A stretch of 64,000 nt of DNA, from the NCBI RefSeq assembly GCF_003148775.1, contig NZ_QGGW01000008.1, positions 124,001 through 188,000 on the forward strand, given 5' to 3'. Each line of letters begins with the position of its first letter. Position 1 is the first letter of the stretch. Below the pieces are notes generated by a model that was not told where the DNA came from, did not search any database, and saw only the letters and a program-made list of their open reading frames with translations. The stretch comes from Roseicyclus mahoneyensis. Lineage in GTDB: Bacteria > Pseudomonadota > Alphaproteobacteria > Rhodobacterales > Rhodobacteraceae. Shown in pieces: positions 36,344 to 46,575 of this stretch. Both the position numbers and the translations under genes were made by a program.

Positions 36344-36750
36344 TCCATGTCTGGCCCATCCGCGTCTATTACGAGGACACCGACCTTGCGGGCATCGTCT
36401 ACTATGCCAACTACCTGCGTTTCATCGAACGCGCGCGGTCGGAAATGGTGCGTGCGGCCGGCATCGACCAGACCGCGATGAAGGTGGCAGGGCTTGTCTT
36501 TGCTGTCCGGCGGGTCGAGGCAGATTACCTCAGCCCCGCGCGCTACGACGACCAGATCGAGGTGCGCACAAGGCTTGCAGCCCTGAAAGGTGCCAGTTTC
36601 GACATGGCGCAAGACGTCTGGCGCGGTGAAACGCTGCTGTTTCGCGCCCGCGTGGCCATCGTGGTCCTGTCTGAGCAGGGCCGCGCGACGCGGCTTCCGG
36701 CGGAACTTCGCGCAAGGGTCGCGTCGCTTGCGGCGGATATGGCGCCCTGA
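36340..36750 (+). CDS. ybgC: Tol-Pal system-associated acyl-CoA thioesterase
   Basis: A 136-residue hotdog-fold thioesterase of the 4-hydroxybenzoyl-CoA thioesterase type. The N-terminal signature 'YYEDTDLAGIVYYANYLRFIERARSE' contains the catalytic Asp (EDTD) and the helix characteristic of YbgC. It acts in the cytosol on short-chain or phospholipid-related acyl-CoAs. It heads the tol-pal cluster as usual, 110 bases before tolQ. ATGA overlap with the unknown gene upstream. Confidence 0.92.
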   Translation: MIHVWPIRVYYEDTDLAGIVYYANYLRFIERARSEMVRAAGIDQTAMKVAGLVFAVRRVEADYLSPARYDDQIEVRTRLAALKGASFDMAQDVWRGETLLFRARVAIVVLSEQGRATRLPAELRARVASLAADMAP

Positions 36751-36760
36751 CGCGGAAGTG

Positions 36761-36790
36761 TTCGCAATCCCTCTTCCAACCTGTTAAAAT
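36761..36790 (+). promoter_or_regulatory. Possible tolQ promoter
   Basis: TTCGCA (36761-36766) and TAAAAT (36785-36790), spaced by 18 bases, lie about 70 bases upstream of the tolQ ATG in an AT-richer patch. It may start the tolQRAB transcript independently of ybgC. Confidence 0.3.
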
Positions 36791-36860
36791 GCACCCCAAA
36801 TGAGGCACGCAAAGTGCCCGTTACGTCTTGAGGCTAGGGCAGAGGACCCCGAATACCACC

Positions 36861-37553
36861 ATGGAAACTGAAACGCTCGCTCTGGCGCAAGAGGCGGATT
36901 ATACCCTCATTGCGCTGTTTTTCCGCGCAACCTTCATCGTGCAGGCGGTCATGCTCGGCCTGATCGTGGCCTCGGTCTGGGTCTGGGCGATCACCTTCAC
37001 CAAGGTCAAGATGTTCCGCAGTGCCCGCAGCAATGCGGCGGCCTTCGATTCCGCCTTCTGGTCGGGCGAACCGCTGGACGAGCTTTACGAGCAAATGGCC
37101 GATGCCCCCGCCAGCGCCTATGAGCGCGTCTTTGTCGCGGGCATGACCGAATGGCGCAGATCATTGCGCGACGACGGGGGCTTGATCCCCGGCGTTCAGC
37201 AGCGCGTCGATCGGTCGATGGACGTGGCCATAGGGCGCGAAAGCGAACGCTGGACCAACGGGTTGAACTTTCTCGCCACCACCGGCTCGGCGGCGCCCTT
37301 CGTGGGCCTGTTCGGCACGGTCTGGGGGATCATGCGGTCGTTCCAGGAAATCGCCATTTCCGGCAACACCTCTCTGGCGGTCGTCGCACCCGGTATCGCC
37401 GAGGCGCTCTTGGCCACCGGCCTTGGCCTTCTGGCCGCCATCCCGGCCGTGATCCTCTACAACAAGCTCAGCGCCGATGCCGACAGCCTTGTCAGTGGTC
37501 TGGAAGGTTTTGCCGACGAGTTCTCAACTCTGCTGTCGCGGCAGCTTGACTGA
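36861..37553 (+). CDS. tolQ: Tol-Pal system inner-membrane protein TolQ
   Basis: A 230-residue proton-channel component that energises TolA with TolR. It shows the three-helix ExbB/TolQ layout: helix 1 '[22 protein letters not shown]', a large cytosolic loop, then '[24 protein letters not shown]' and '[23 protein letters not shown]', which contain the conserved channel-lining residues. The ATG at 36861 (METETL) is preferred over one that would read through the promoter region. Its stop overlaps the tolR start (TGATG). Confidence 0.95.
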   Translation: METETLALAQEADYTLIALFFRATFIVQAVMLGLIVASVWVWAITFTKVKMFRSARSNAAAFDSAFWSGEPLDELYEQMADAPASAYERVFVAGMTEWRRSLRDDGGLIPGVQQRVDRSMDVAIGRESERWTNGLNFLATTGSAAPFVGLFGTVWGIMRSFQEIAISGNTSLAVVAPGIAEALLATGLGLLAAIPAVILYNKLSADADSLVSGLEGFADEFSTLLSRQLD

Positions 37554-38026
37554 TGGGCGTCTCGGTTTCCAAGGGCAGCGGCACGCGGCGGCGGGGCAGG
37601 GGGCGGCGCGACAGCCTCAAGCCGATGTCCGAGATCAACGTGACGCCCTTCGTGGATGTCATGCTGTGCCTGCTCATCATCTTCATGGTGGCAGCGCCCC
37701 TGATGACCGTGGGCGTGCCCATCAACCTGCCCGACACCTCGGCCGAAGCCCTGCCGACCGAGCAGGAGGAGCCGCTGACGATCACCATGACGCCCGAGGG
37801 CGATGTGATGATCCAGACAACGTCTGTCCCGCTGGACGAGTTGGTTACGCGCCTTCAGGCGATCGCCGCCGAGCGGGATTCGACGCGTGTTTTCCTGCGC
37901 GCCGATGGCGGCATCCCCTACGAGGACGTGATGCGCGTGATGGGTGCGCTGAACGCCGGCGGCTTCCGCGAGATCGGTCTGGTGACCGATGCCGGTGGAC
38001 CGCGGCTTGACGGCAGTGGACGGTGA
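37553..38026 (+). CDS. tolR: Tol-Pal system protein TolR
   Basis: A 157-residue single-pass protein. A basic N-terminus (SGTRRRGRGRRDSLKP) precedes 'SEINVTPFVDVMLCLLIIFMV', the helix with the essential channel Asp. The periplasmic part (ITMTPEGDVMIQTTSVPLDEL to VMGALNAGGFREIGLVTD) is the ExbD/TolR domain. It forms the proton path with TolQ. tolA follows after 16 bases. Confidence 0.95.
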   Translation: MGVSVSKGSGTRRRGRGRRDSLKPMSEINVTPFVDVMLCLLIIFMVAAPLMTVGVPINLPDTSAEALPTEQEEPLTITMTPEGDVMIQTTSVPLDELVTRLQAIAAERDSTRVFLRADGGIPYEDVMRVMGALNAGGFREIGLVTDAGGPRLDGSGR

Positions 38027-38042
38027 GGGGGCAGCGAACGCG

Positions 38043-39167
38043 ATGCGCCGGTCCCTTTACGCCTCGACAGCGATCCACGCCGCGATCCTTCTTTGGGTCG
38101 CGTTTGGCGATGGGCTGTTCCGCGAGAGCGACCCGGTGGACTTCGAGATTACCGGCGTCACCATCTTGTCCACGGCGGAATTCGAGGCGCTGACCGCCGC
38201 TGTCGAACCGACTCCCGCCGCCGTGGCGACCACGCCCGAACCGCGCCCCTCCACGCCCGAACCGCCCCCTCCGCCGCCCGAGCCCGAGCCCGCCCCGCCG
38301 CCCGAGCCGCAGCCCGAGGCGCCGCCCCCCGAACCCGCGCCCCAGCCAGAACCGACGCCGCCCGGCGAGGTGACGGACACGATCGCGCCGCCCGCACCTT
38401 TGGCGGGCGCGCCCGATCTGCCGCCCAGCACGCGCCCGACGCCGCGCGCCAGCGATCGCATCGCGCCCTTGCCAGCGCCTGCGCCCGAGGAAGACGTGGC
38501 CGTCGCGCCAGAGGTCGTTCCCGAAGCGGCCGAGCCCGCACCGGCCGAGGTCGTGGTCGAGGCCCAGCCCGAGGCTGCGCCCGAGGAAGCCACAACCGAG
38601 ATCGTGACCGAGGCCGAAACGCCCTCAGGTGGCCCGCTCGGACCTGTCGCCTCGATCCGGCCCCCCACGCGACCCAACCGGCCCGAGCCGCAGCAGGCGG
38701 CCGCTCCCGCGCCGGACCCGACGCCGGCGCCACCCACGCCCACTCCGGACCCCGCGCCGACATCCGACCCGCTGGCCGATGCCATCGCCTCGGCCGTCGC
38801 GGATGCCGTCAGCGACCCCGGCCCGCCCGCGCAACCGTCGGGCCCGCCGCTGAGTGCGGGGGCGCGCGACGGGTTCCGCATCGCGGTGCAGACCTGCTGG
38901 AACGTCGGCTCGCTTTCGACCGAGGCGCAAGGCACGACCGTGGTCGTCGGTTTCGACATGGATCGTGAGGCCAAGCCGGTCGAAGGGTCCTTGCGAATGG
39001 TCACCTTCAGTGGCGGTAGTCAGGCCGCCGCCCAACAGGCCTTCGAGGCCGCGCGCCGCGCGATTTTGCGCTGCGGGGCGAACGGCTACGGCCTGCCTGT
39101 CGAAAGCTACGATCACTGGCGGCAGGTCGAGATTTCCTTCAACCCCGACGGGATGCGCCTGAGATGA
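38043..39167 (+). CDS. tolA: Tol-Pal system protein TolA
   Basis: A 374-residue protein linking the inner-membrane motor to outer-membrane Pal/TolB. The N-terminal helix is 'LYASTAIHAAILLWVAFGDGLF'; the long middle is Pro/Glu/Ala-rich (many PEP, PAP repeats) rather than the Lys/Ala helix of enterobacteria; the C-terminal TonB-like domain begins near residue 275 ('[20 protein letters not shown]'). Two cysteines (CWN and RCGANGYG) likely form a disulfide. The ATG at 38043 is preferred; GTG at 38017 is an alternative. The next gene repeats the C-terminal domain. Confidence 0.92.
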   Translation: MRRSLYASTAIHAAILLWVAFGDGLFRESDPVDFEITGVTILSTAEFEALTAAVEPTPAAVATTPEPRPSTPEPPPPPPEPEPAPPPEPQPEAPPPEPAPQPEPTPPGEVTDTIAPPAPLAGAPDLPPSTRPTPRASDRIAPLPAPAPEEDVAVAPEVVPEAAEPAPAEVVVEAQPEAAPEEATTEIVTEAETPSGGPLGPVASIRPPTRPNRPEPQQAAAPAPDPTPAPPTPTPDPAPTSDPLADAIASAVADAVSDPGPPAQPSGPPLSAGARDGFRIAVQTCWNVGSLSTEAQGTTVVVGFDMDREAKPVEGSLRMVTFSGGSQAAAQQAFEAARRAILRCGANGYGLPVESYDHWRQVEISFNPDGMRLR

Positions 39168-39550
39168 TCGCGAGGTTTGGCTGTACAGCTCTTTTGTCGC
39201 TAACCCCTTCGGTCGCAATTGGTCAGATTGTGACTGCGCCTGAGGGGTACGAAATCCTTGCCGCTACGGTTTCGTCTTGTTGGAATCTCGGCTCCCTAAG
39301 CACTGAGGCGCAGAACGTTAAAGTTACTCTATCGGTCGCTTTAGGAAGTGATGGGCGACCCAGTGACGGAACGCTCCGCCTTGTTGCTTTCAGCGGCACA
39401 AACAATGCCGCTGGTCAACAGGCCTACGAAGCTGCGCGTCGTGCGATGCTTCGGTGTGGCGTGAACGGCTACGACCTATCGGCAAATGAAGGGCCCTGGC
39501 CCCAGACCATCGAGATCACATTCGATCCATCCGGGGCATCCGACCGATGA
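39164..39550 (+). CDS. Free-standing secreted TolA C-terminal-domain protein
   Basis: A 128-residue product with a signal peptide ([20 protein letters not shown]) and then one TolA-III-like domain. By eye about half of its residues match the end of Tol[13 protein letters not shown] against [22 protein letters not shown] against GSLRMVTFSG, and [19 protein letters not shown] against QQAFEAARRAILRCGANGY, both cysteines included. There is no anchor helix or proline-rich stalk, so it should be soluble in the periplasm. Its ATG overlaps the tolA stop. Codons are clearly AT-richer (TTT, GTT, TTA, AAA) than in tolA, suggesting separate origin. It could bind TolB, Pal or TolA, or act as a decoy for phages or bacteriocins that use TolA. 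Confidence 0.85.
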   Translation: MIARFGCTALLSLTPSVAIGQIVTAPEGYEILAATVSSCWNLGSLSTEAQNVKVTLSVALGSDGRPSDGTLRLVAFSGTNNAAGQQAYEAARRAMLRCGVNGYDLSANEGPWPQTIEITFDPSGASDR

Positions 39551-39615
39551 CCCGGACCCGTTTTCCCCTTATCCTTCCATCCGAAAGCCGCCCCGCGCGG
39601 CAGGAGGTGCTCCCC

Positions 39616-40965
39616 ATGCCGACCCCCATACTGACCCGTCGCTCCCTGATCCTGACCGGCTCCGCGCTGGCCGCCAGCCCGCTTCTGCCAGCCCGCGCCC
39701 GCGCGCAGACCGGGCCGCTCAGGATCGAGATCACCGAGGGTGTGATCGAACCTCTTCCCTTCGCCATCCCCAGCTTCATCGCCCGCAATGGCGCTGCGGC
39801 GGACGCAGCGGCCGACATCACCCGCGTCATCGCTGCCGATTTGCGCGGCACGGGCCTGTTCCGGCAGATCCCCGACACGGCACATATCTCGACCGTGACC
39901 AGCTTCGACGCGCCGATCCTCTATCCCGATTGGCAGGCGATCAATGCGCAGGCCCTTATCGTGGGCGAGGTCGAGGAACAGGGCGGGCGCCTGATCGTGC
40001 GCTTCCGCCTCTTCGACGTGTTCAGCCAGCAGCCTCTGGGCGAGGGGCTGCAGTTTGTCGGCGCGCGCGATGGCTGGCGCCGCATGGCGCATAACGTCGC
40101 CGATCAGGTCTATGAGCGTATTACCGGCGAGACCGGCTATTTCGACACCCGCGTGGTTTTCGTGCATGAGGAAGGGCCGAAAAACGCCCGCCTCAAACGC
40201 ATCGCGCTGATGGATTACGATGGCGCAAACGTCCAGTTCCTGACCGATAGCCGCAACCTTGTGCTGGCACCGCGTTTCAGCCCGACGGGCGACCGGATCA
40301 TCTACACCAGCTACGAGAGCGGCCAGCCCCGCGTCTATCTGATGGATATCGCCAACCTGCAGCCCCGGCCACTGGAGGCCGTGTCGGCAGGCAACATGAC
40401 CTTCTCGCCGCGCTTCACCCCCGATGGTGGCAGCGTGGTGTTCTCGATGGAGCAGGGTGGCAATTCCGACATCTACCGCGTCAGCGTCGGCGGCGGGTCG
40501 CGGACCCAGCTGACCAACGCCCCCTCGATCGAGACGGCGCCGTCGTTCTCGCCCGATGGCAGCCAGATGGTGTTCGAGAGCGACCGCACCGGCGGGCAGC
40601 AGATCTATGTCATGCCCGCCGGCGGCGGCGAGCCTGCGCGGATCAGCCGGGGCACCGGGCGCTACGGCACGCCCGTCTGGTCGCCCCGCGGCGACTACAT
40701 CGCTTTCACCAAACAAGAGGCCGGGCGCTTCCACATCGGCGTCATGCGGACCAACGGGTCCGAGGAGCGGCTGTTGACGGCCTCCTTCCTAGACGAAGGA
40801 CCGACATGGGCGCCCAATGGCCGCGTCTTGATGTTCACCCGCGAAACCGCAGGTGCCGATGGCGCGCCCGCCGTCTATTCCGTCGACATCTCGGGCCGGA
40901 ACCTGCAACGGGTGGCGACACCCGGCATGGCATCGGATCCGTCCTGGTCGCCCCGCCTTCCGTGA
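39616..40965 (+). CDS. tolB: Tol-Pal system periplasmic protein TolB
   Basis: A 449-residue beta-propeller protein that binds Pal and TolA. The signal peptide carries twin arginines ([18 protein letters not shown]), which resembles a Tat signal, ahead of the cleavage region ARAQ. An N-terminal alpha/beta domain ([19 protein letters not shown]) is followed by propeller repeats such as [19 protein letters not shown], '[19 protein letters not shown]' and [25 protein letters not shown] lies eight bases before the ATG at 39616; an ATG at 39547 overlapping the previous stop would add 23 residues ahead of the signal peptide. Confidence 0.95.
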   Translation: MPTPILTRRSLILTGSALAASPLLPARARAQTGPLRIEITEGVIEPLPFAIPSFIARNGAAADAAADITRVIAADLRGTGLFRQIPDTAHISTVTSFDAPILYPDWQAINAQALIVGEVEEQGGRLIVRFRLFDVFSQQPLGEGLQFVGARDGWRRMAHNVADQVYERITGETGYFDTRVVFVHEEGPKNARLKRIALMDYDGANVQFLTDSRNLVLAPRFSPTGDRIIYTSYESGQPRVYLMDIANLQPRPLEAVSAGNMTFSPRFTPDGGSVVFSMEQGGNSDIYRVSVGGGSRTQLTNAPSIETAPSFSPDGSQMVFESDRTGGQQIYVMPAGGGEPARISRGTGRYGTPVWSPRGDYIAFTKQEAGRFHIGVMRTNGSEERLLTASFLDEGPTWAPNGRVLMFTRETAGADGAPAVYSVDISGRNLQRVATPGMASDPSWSPRLP

Positions 40966-41044
40966 ACCCGCCCACCTATCCCCTGCATGGACGCCGTGCC
41001 GCACGCCATGCTAGACTGACCAAAAGAACAAGGACACGAGCATC

Positions 41045-41557
41045 ATGACCATCCGTTTTCGCGCTGCGGCGCTCATTCTCATCGCGGCCCTTTCCGTATC
41101 GGCCTGTGCCCGTGGCGGCTTGTCCGATGGCGCTGCCGGCGGTGCCGGCTTCAACGGCGCGGGGGGCATTGGTTCCGCCTCCGACCCCACCTCCATCGCC
41201 TTCTTCAACCAGTCGGTCGGCGACCGCGTGCTGTTCGCAGTGGATCAGTCCACCCTGACCGTCGAGGCGCAGTCGATCCTGACCGCGCAGGCGCAGTGGC
41301 TGCTCACCAACCGTGAATACCTCGCGCTGATCGAAGGCCATGCCGACGAACAGGGCACACGCGAATACAACCTTGCGTTGGGTGCGCGTCGGGCATCCGC
41401 CGTGCGCGATTTCCTCGTGTCGCAAGGCGTGCCCACCAGCCGCCTGTCGACCGTCAGCTACGGCAAGGAGCGTCCGATCGAGATCTGTTCGGCCGAATCC
41501 TGCTACCAGCAGAACCGCCGCGCCGTGACGGTTCTGTCTGCCGGCGCCGGGGTCTGA
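41045..41557 (+). CDS. pal: Peptidoglycan-associated lipoprotein Pal
   Basis: A 170-residue outer-membrane lipoprotein anchoring the envelope to peptidoglycan. Lipobox LSVSAC (Cys21 acylated), a glycine-rich spacer, then the OmpA-like domain: 'VLFAVDQSTLTVEAQSILTAQ', IEGHADEQGTREYNLALGARRA and 'LSTVSYGKERPI', including the Asp and Arg that bind diaminopimelate. It ends the core Tol-Pal set; cpoB starts three bases later. Confidence 0.97.
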   Translation: MTIRFRAAALILIAALSVSACARGGLSDGAAGGAGFNGAGGIGSASDPTSIAFFNQSVGDRVLFAVDQSTLTVEAQSILTAQAQWLLTNREYLALIEGHADEQGTREYNLALGARRASAVRDFLVSQGVPTSRLSTVSYGKERPIEICSAESCYQQNRRAVTVLSAGAGV

Positions 41558-41560
41558 TCC

Positions 41561-42403
41561 ATGCGGCGCGCCCGCGCTCTCACCCCGGTTCTGGCGATCT
41601 GCCTTGCCCTGTCCGCGCCCATGGGCTTGACACAGGACCGGACGCAGACGCTGGCCGACATCCGGCAGGAACTTTCGGTCCTCTTCGTCGAGATCCAGCG
41701 CCTGCGCGGTGAGTTGAACACCACCGGCGGCGTGCAGGGCGGCGGGGGTGGCGGCACGGTTCTCGCCAGGGTCGACGCCATCGAGGCCGAGTTGCGCCGC
41801 CTGACCGGCCTGACCGAGCAGTTGCAGATCCGCGTTGACCGGATCGTGACCGATGGTACCAACCGGATCGGCGATCTGGAATTCCGGCTGTGTGAACTGG
41901 AACAGGGGTGCAGCCTCGGCTCGCTCGGCCAGACGCCCAGCCTCGGCGGGGTCGAGGTGCAGCAAGGTGCAGGCGCTGTCGCGCCCGCCACCCCGTCGCA
42001 GCCGGGCGGGGCAAATCTGGCCGTTGCCGAACAAAGCGATTTCGACCGCGCCCGCACCGCCTATGAAAGCGGCGATTACGCGCAGGCCGCACAATTGCTC
42101 GAGGCCTTCACCCAGACCTACCCCGGTGGCCCGATGTCGGCCGAGGCGCATTTCCTGCGCGGCGAGGCCGAGGTGTTCCAGGGTGCGTGGAACCGCGCTG
42201 CCCGCGCCTATCTCGACGCCTTCACCGCCAACCCCGAAGGCCCGCGCGCGCCCGGTGCCCTGTTTCAACTGGGCCGGTCGCTGGCGCAGCTTGGCCAGAC
42301 CGACGAAGCCTGCCTGACCTTGGGCGAGGTCGGCCTGCGCTATCCCGGCGATATGGCGGCGGGTCAGGCGGCAGACCTGCGCAACAGCCTCGGGTGTTCG
42401 TGA
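41561..42403 (+). CDS. cpoB: Cell division coordinator CpoB (YbgF)
   Basis: A 280-residue periplasmic protein. A signal peptide (MRRARALTPVLAICLALSAP) leads to a coiled-coil part (DIRQELSVLFVEIQRLRGEL), a Gly-rich linker, a second coiled coil and C-terminal TPR repeats (AYESGDYAQAAQLLEAFTQTYP, AHFLRGEAEVFQGAWNRAA). It links Tol-Pal to septal peptidoglycan synthesis in other bacteria. Its TGA overlaps the GTG start of tilS. Confidence 0.92.
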   Translation: MRRARALTPVLAICLALSAPMGLTQDRTQTLADIRQELSVLFVEIQRLRGELNTTGGVQGGGGGGTVLARVDAIEAELRRLTGLTEQLQIRVDRIVTDGTNRIGDLEFRLCELEQGCSLGSLGQTPSLGGVEVQQGAGAVAPATPSQPGGANLAVAEQSDFDRARTAYESGDYAQAAQLLEAFTQTYPGGPMSAEAHFLRGEAEVFQGAWNRAARAYLDAFTANPEGPRAPGALFQLGRSLAQLGQTDEACLTLGEVGLRYPGDMAAGQAADLRNSLGCS

Positions 42404-43674
42404 CGACCCAGAGCAGCCTCGAGGCCCGGTTCGCCGCCCGAATGGGCAGCCTGCTGGGCCCCGATTTCCCCTCCGACATCGCGCTGGCCGTTTCTGGCGG
42501 GGGTGACAGCATGGCGATGCTGGCGCTGTCCCATGGTTGGGCGCGCGTCATGGGTGTAGGCCTGCATGTGCTGACGGTGGATCATGGGTTGCGCCCTGCC
42601 AGCGCGACAGAGGCCGCGATGGTGGCTGCCGAATGTGCGTCGCTGGGCCATCCGCACACCACCTTGTGCTGGCATTGGGACGGCAGCGGCAACCTGCAAG
42701 ACGCCGCCCGCATGGCCCGATTGCGCCTGATCGACGGCTGGCGCGGGGACATCGTGCATGTGCTGTTTGCCCACACTCAAGATGATCAGGCCGAAACGCT
42801 GATGATGCGGCTGGCGCGAGGCTCTGGTGTGGAGGGGCTTTCGGGCATGTCCGGCCTGCACCCTGCCCCCGGCGCGGGGTTCTGGCAGGTGCGCCCGTTG
42901 CTGGACGAGGCGCGCGCCGATCTGCGCCATTACGCCGACACGTTGCGCCTGCCTGTCGTGGACGATCCCTCGAACGACGATCCCCGGTTCGAGCGGGTCC
43001 GCGCGCGGCAGGCGCTTGCCATCCTTGCCGGGCTTGGCATCGACGCTGCGACGCTGGCCGCTACGGCCGCGCGCATGGACCGTGCGCGTGTCGCGCTGGC
43101 GGCCCGTGCGGCATCGGTCGCTGGCACGGTGGTGCGGCACGACAATCTTGCGACCGGCGATCTGGTGCTGGATCGCGATTCCCTTGCCGGGGTGGAACGG
43201 GACACGCAATTGCGCCTGCTGGCGGCTGCGCTGCAATGGGTGGGTGGGGCGGTGTACCGTCCGCGCGCTGCGGCGCTTGAGGGATTGCTCGACCGGGTTC
43301 TGGGTGGGGCGGGCGGCACGCTTCATGGCGTCCAGGCGTCGGTCGCGGGCGACCTTGTCCATCTGTTTCGCGAATATGCTTCGGTTCGCGATGTCGCCAC
43401 GATGGCCGGGACCGATGCGCTGTGGGATGACCGGTGGCAGATCGCCGGGGCGTCCATCGACGGCCTTGCGGTGCGCGCGCTCGGTCCCGATGGTTGGGCG
43501 CAGGTCAGCACGAAGCCGGCCGACGCGCCCCCGTTTGACGTCGCCCTTGCCCTGCCGGCTGTGTTTGACGCGGACCGGCTTGTCGCCTGTGCCGCGCTGG
43601 CCCTTGGTCCTGCCCATGAGGCCGTGTTGCTGCGCCCGGCTGCATCATTTGTCGCATTCCTGCAATTGCGTTGA
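42400..43674 (+). CDS. tilS: tRNA(Ile)-lysidine synthase
   Basis: A 424-residue enzyme converting the wobble C of tRNA-Ile2 (CAU) to lysidine so that AUA is read correctly. The PP-loop SGGGDSMAMLAL lies near residue 32; LTVDHGLRP, HTQDDQAETLMMRLARGSG and 'VDDPSNDDPRFERVRAR' follow in family order. The GTG start at 42400 overlaps the cpoB stop (GTGA). The C-terminal half is poorly conserved, as in many alphaproteobacteria. It precedes ftsH, the common arrangement. Confidence 0.93.
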   Translation: MTTQSSLEARFAARMGSLLGPDFPSDIALAVSGGGDSMAMLALSHGWARVMGVGLHVLTVDHGLRPASATEAAMVAAECASLGHPHTTLCWHWDGSGNLQDAARMARLRLIDGWRGDIVHVLFAHTQDDQAETLMMRLARGSGVEGLSGMSGLHPAPGAGFWQVRPLLDEARADLRHYADTLRLPVVDDPSNDDPRFERVRARQALAILAGLGIDAATLAATAARMDRARVALAARAASVAGTVVRHDNLATGDLVLDRDSLAGVERDTQLRLLAAALQWVGGAVYRPRAAALEGLLDRVLGGAGGTLHGVQASVAGDLVHLFREYASVRDVATMAGTDALWDDRWQIAGASIDGLAVRALGPDGWAQVSTKPADAPPFDVALALPAVFDADRLVACAALALGPAHEAVLLRPAASFVAFLQLR

Positions 43675-43698
43675 ACTCCGCGCCCGAGCGCTTATCTT
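43671..43698 (+). promoter_or_regulatory. Possible heat-shock-type promoter of ftsH
   Basis: TTGAAC (43671-43676) and CTTATCT (43691-43697) resemble alphaproteobacterial RpoH elements, 14 bases apart, at the end of tilS and about 55 bases before the ftsH start. ftsH is a known heat-shock gene elsewhere. Judged by eye. Confidence 0.3.
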
Positions 43699-43751
43699 AG
43701 CTGCAACCGCAGGCCGCCTAGGCTGTCTGCAATTCCCTGAAGGAGACAGCC

Positions 43752-45671
<1,920 letters not shown>

Positions 45672-45688
45672 ACTGACGGGTCCGCATC

Positions 45689-45725
45689 AAAAAACCCCCG
45701 GTCGAAGGACCGGGGGTTTTCTTTT
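45689..45725. terminator. Strong bidirectional terminator after ftsH
   Basis: AAAACCCCCGGTC pairs with GACCGGGGGTTTT around a GAAG tetraloop (45691-45720), with A-rich and T-rich flanks. It serves ftsH and the convergent coiled-coil gene. Confidence 0.92.
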
Positions 45726-45743
45726 GTGCAAGCCTGTTTCGCA

Positions 45744-46037
45744 TCAGGATTTCGAGTAATGGCTCCGCGCCTTGTCGATCCCGTCGGCCAGTGCATGGCG
45801 GGCCTTTTCGAAACCGTCCTTTAAATCGGCCCATGCATCGGCGCTGGCGCTTTTCAGGCGGTCGAGTTCCGCCTCTGCGGTGTCACGGTGCGCTTTCGCC
45901 GCGTCCAGCTGCCGGTGCAGTTCCGCCTTGCCCTCGCTTTGGGCGGCCTCTGCCTCGGCGCGGAGTTTCGTGATCTCGGCGTTCAGCCGGTCAATCTGGG
46001 CCTTGGCTTCGGCGACATAGGTCTCTTGCGTGGCCAT
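45744..46037 (-). CDS. Coiled-coil protein, 97 residues (paralogue 1)
   Basis: Unrecognised small protein, almost entirely helical: 'YVAEAKAQIDRLNAEITKLRAEAEAAQ', LHRQLDAAKAHRDTAEAELDRL, then 'WADLKDGFEKARHALADGIDKAR'. It carries no signal peptide. The start MATQET is chosen because GGAGGG stands upstream and the paralogue next door starts at the same alignment position. The neighbouring gene at 46158 encodes a protein of identical length with the same layout. Some bacterial stress-response coiled-coil proteins look like this, but no function is assigned. Confidence 0.75.
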   Translation of the reverse strand: MATQETYVAEAKAQIDRLNAEITKLRAEAEAAQSEGKAELHRQLDAAKAHRDTAEAELDRLKSASADAWADLKDGFEKARHALADGIDKARSHYSKS

Positions 46038-46157
46038 CGTGCCCTCCTCTTTTGCGTTCGGGACCCCTTCCACGTAAGGACCATAGCGCCGCAAAAAAGA
46101 GGGTTGGCGGCCGAAATTCCGTCAACCCTTTGACGAGGCGTCAAAAAAATGGGGGGT

Positions 46158-46451
46158 TCAGCCGCCCATGAATTTCTTGCGTGCGGCCTCCATGGATTTC
46201 TCCATGTCCTTCCACGCGTCCTGCATGGTGGCCTGAATCTCCTTCATCGCCTCCATGTTGGCCTTGCCCAGCTCTTCCATATGTTTTTGCATGTGATCGC
46301 GCTGTTCTTGCAGCGATTGCATCTGTTTTTGCAGCTTCTCCTGCCCTTGCGCACCAGCCTCCATCATCTTGGCTTGCATGGTCTTCATCTCGGCGGTCCA
46401 TGCGTCCATCTGGGCCTTGGACTGGGCCATGAAATCGGTCTTTTCGGGCAT
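46158..46451 (-). CDS. Coiled-coil protein, 97 residues (paralogue 2)
   Basis: Helical throughout and unusually rich in Met and Gln: 'MAQSKAQMDAWTAEMKTMQAK', 'EKLQKQMQSLQEQRDHMQKHM', 'MQDAWKDMEKSMEAARKKFM'. It aligns end to end with the protein at 45744-46037 (KAQ-[IM]-D, the Q-[GE] turn, QRD/HRD, AW-x-D, EKAR/EAARKK). Both are on the same strand, 120 bases apart, so tandem duplication is the simple explanation. No signal peptide or membrane helix. Confidence 0.75.
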   Translation of the reverse strand: MPEKTDFMAQSKAQMDAWTAEMKTMQAKMMEAGAQGQEKLQKQMQSLQEQRDHMQKHMEELGKANMEAMKEIQATMQDAWKDMEKSMEAARKKFMGG

Positions 46452-46575
46452 GCTTCGGGTTCTCCGGTAGGGGTGATGGCCGACGTTACCATGGAACGAC
46501 AGGCTTGCGCAGCTTTTGGGTTGCGCAACGTCCATGGCCTGCTTCACATCGCCTGAAATTCGACAGGAACGGATC

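Noticed and set aside
46095-46157. TGACG-AGG-CGTCA with a run of A, possible terminator between the coiled-coil genes
   Set aside because: The A/T run is on the wrong side of the stem for transcription in the direction of the flanking genes.
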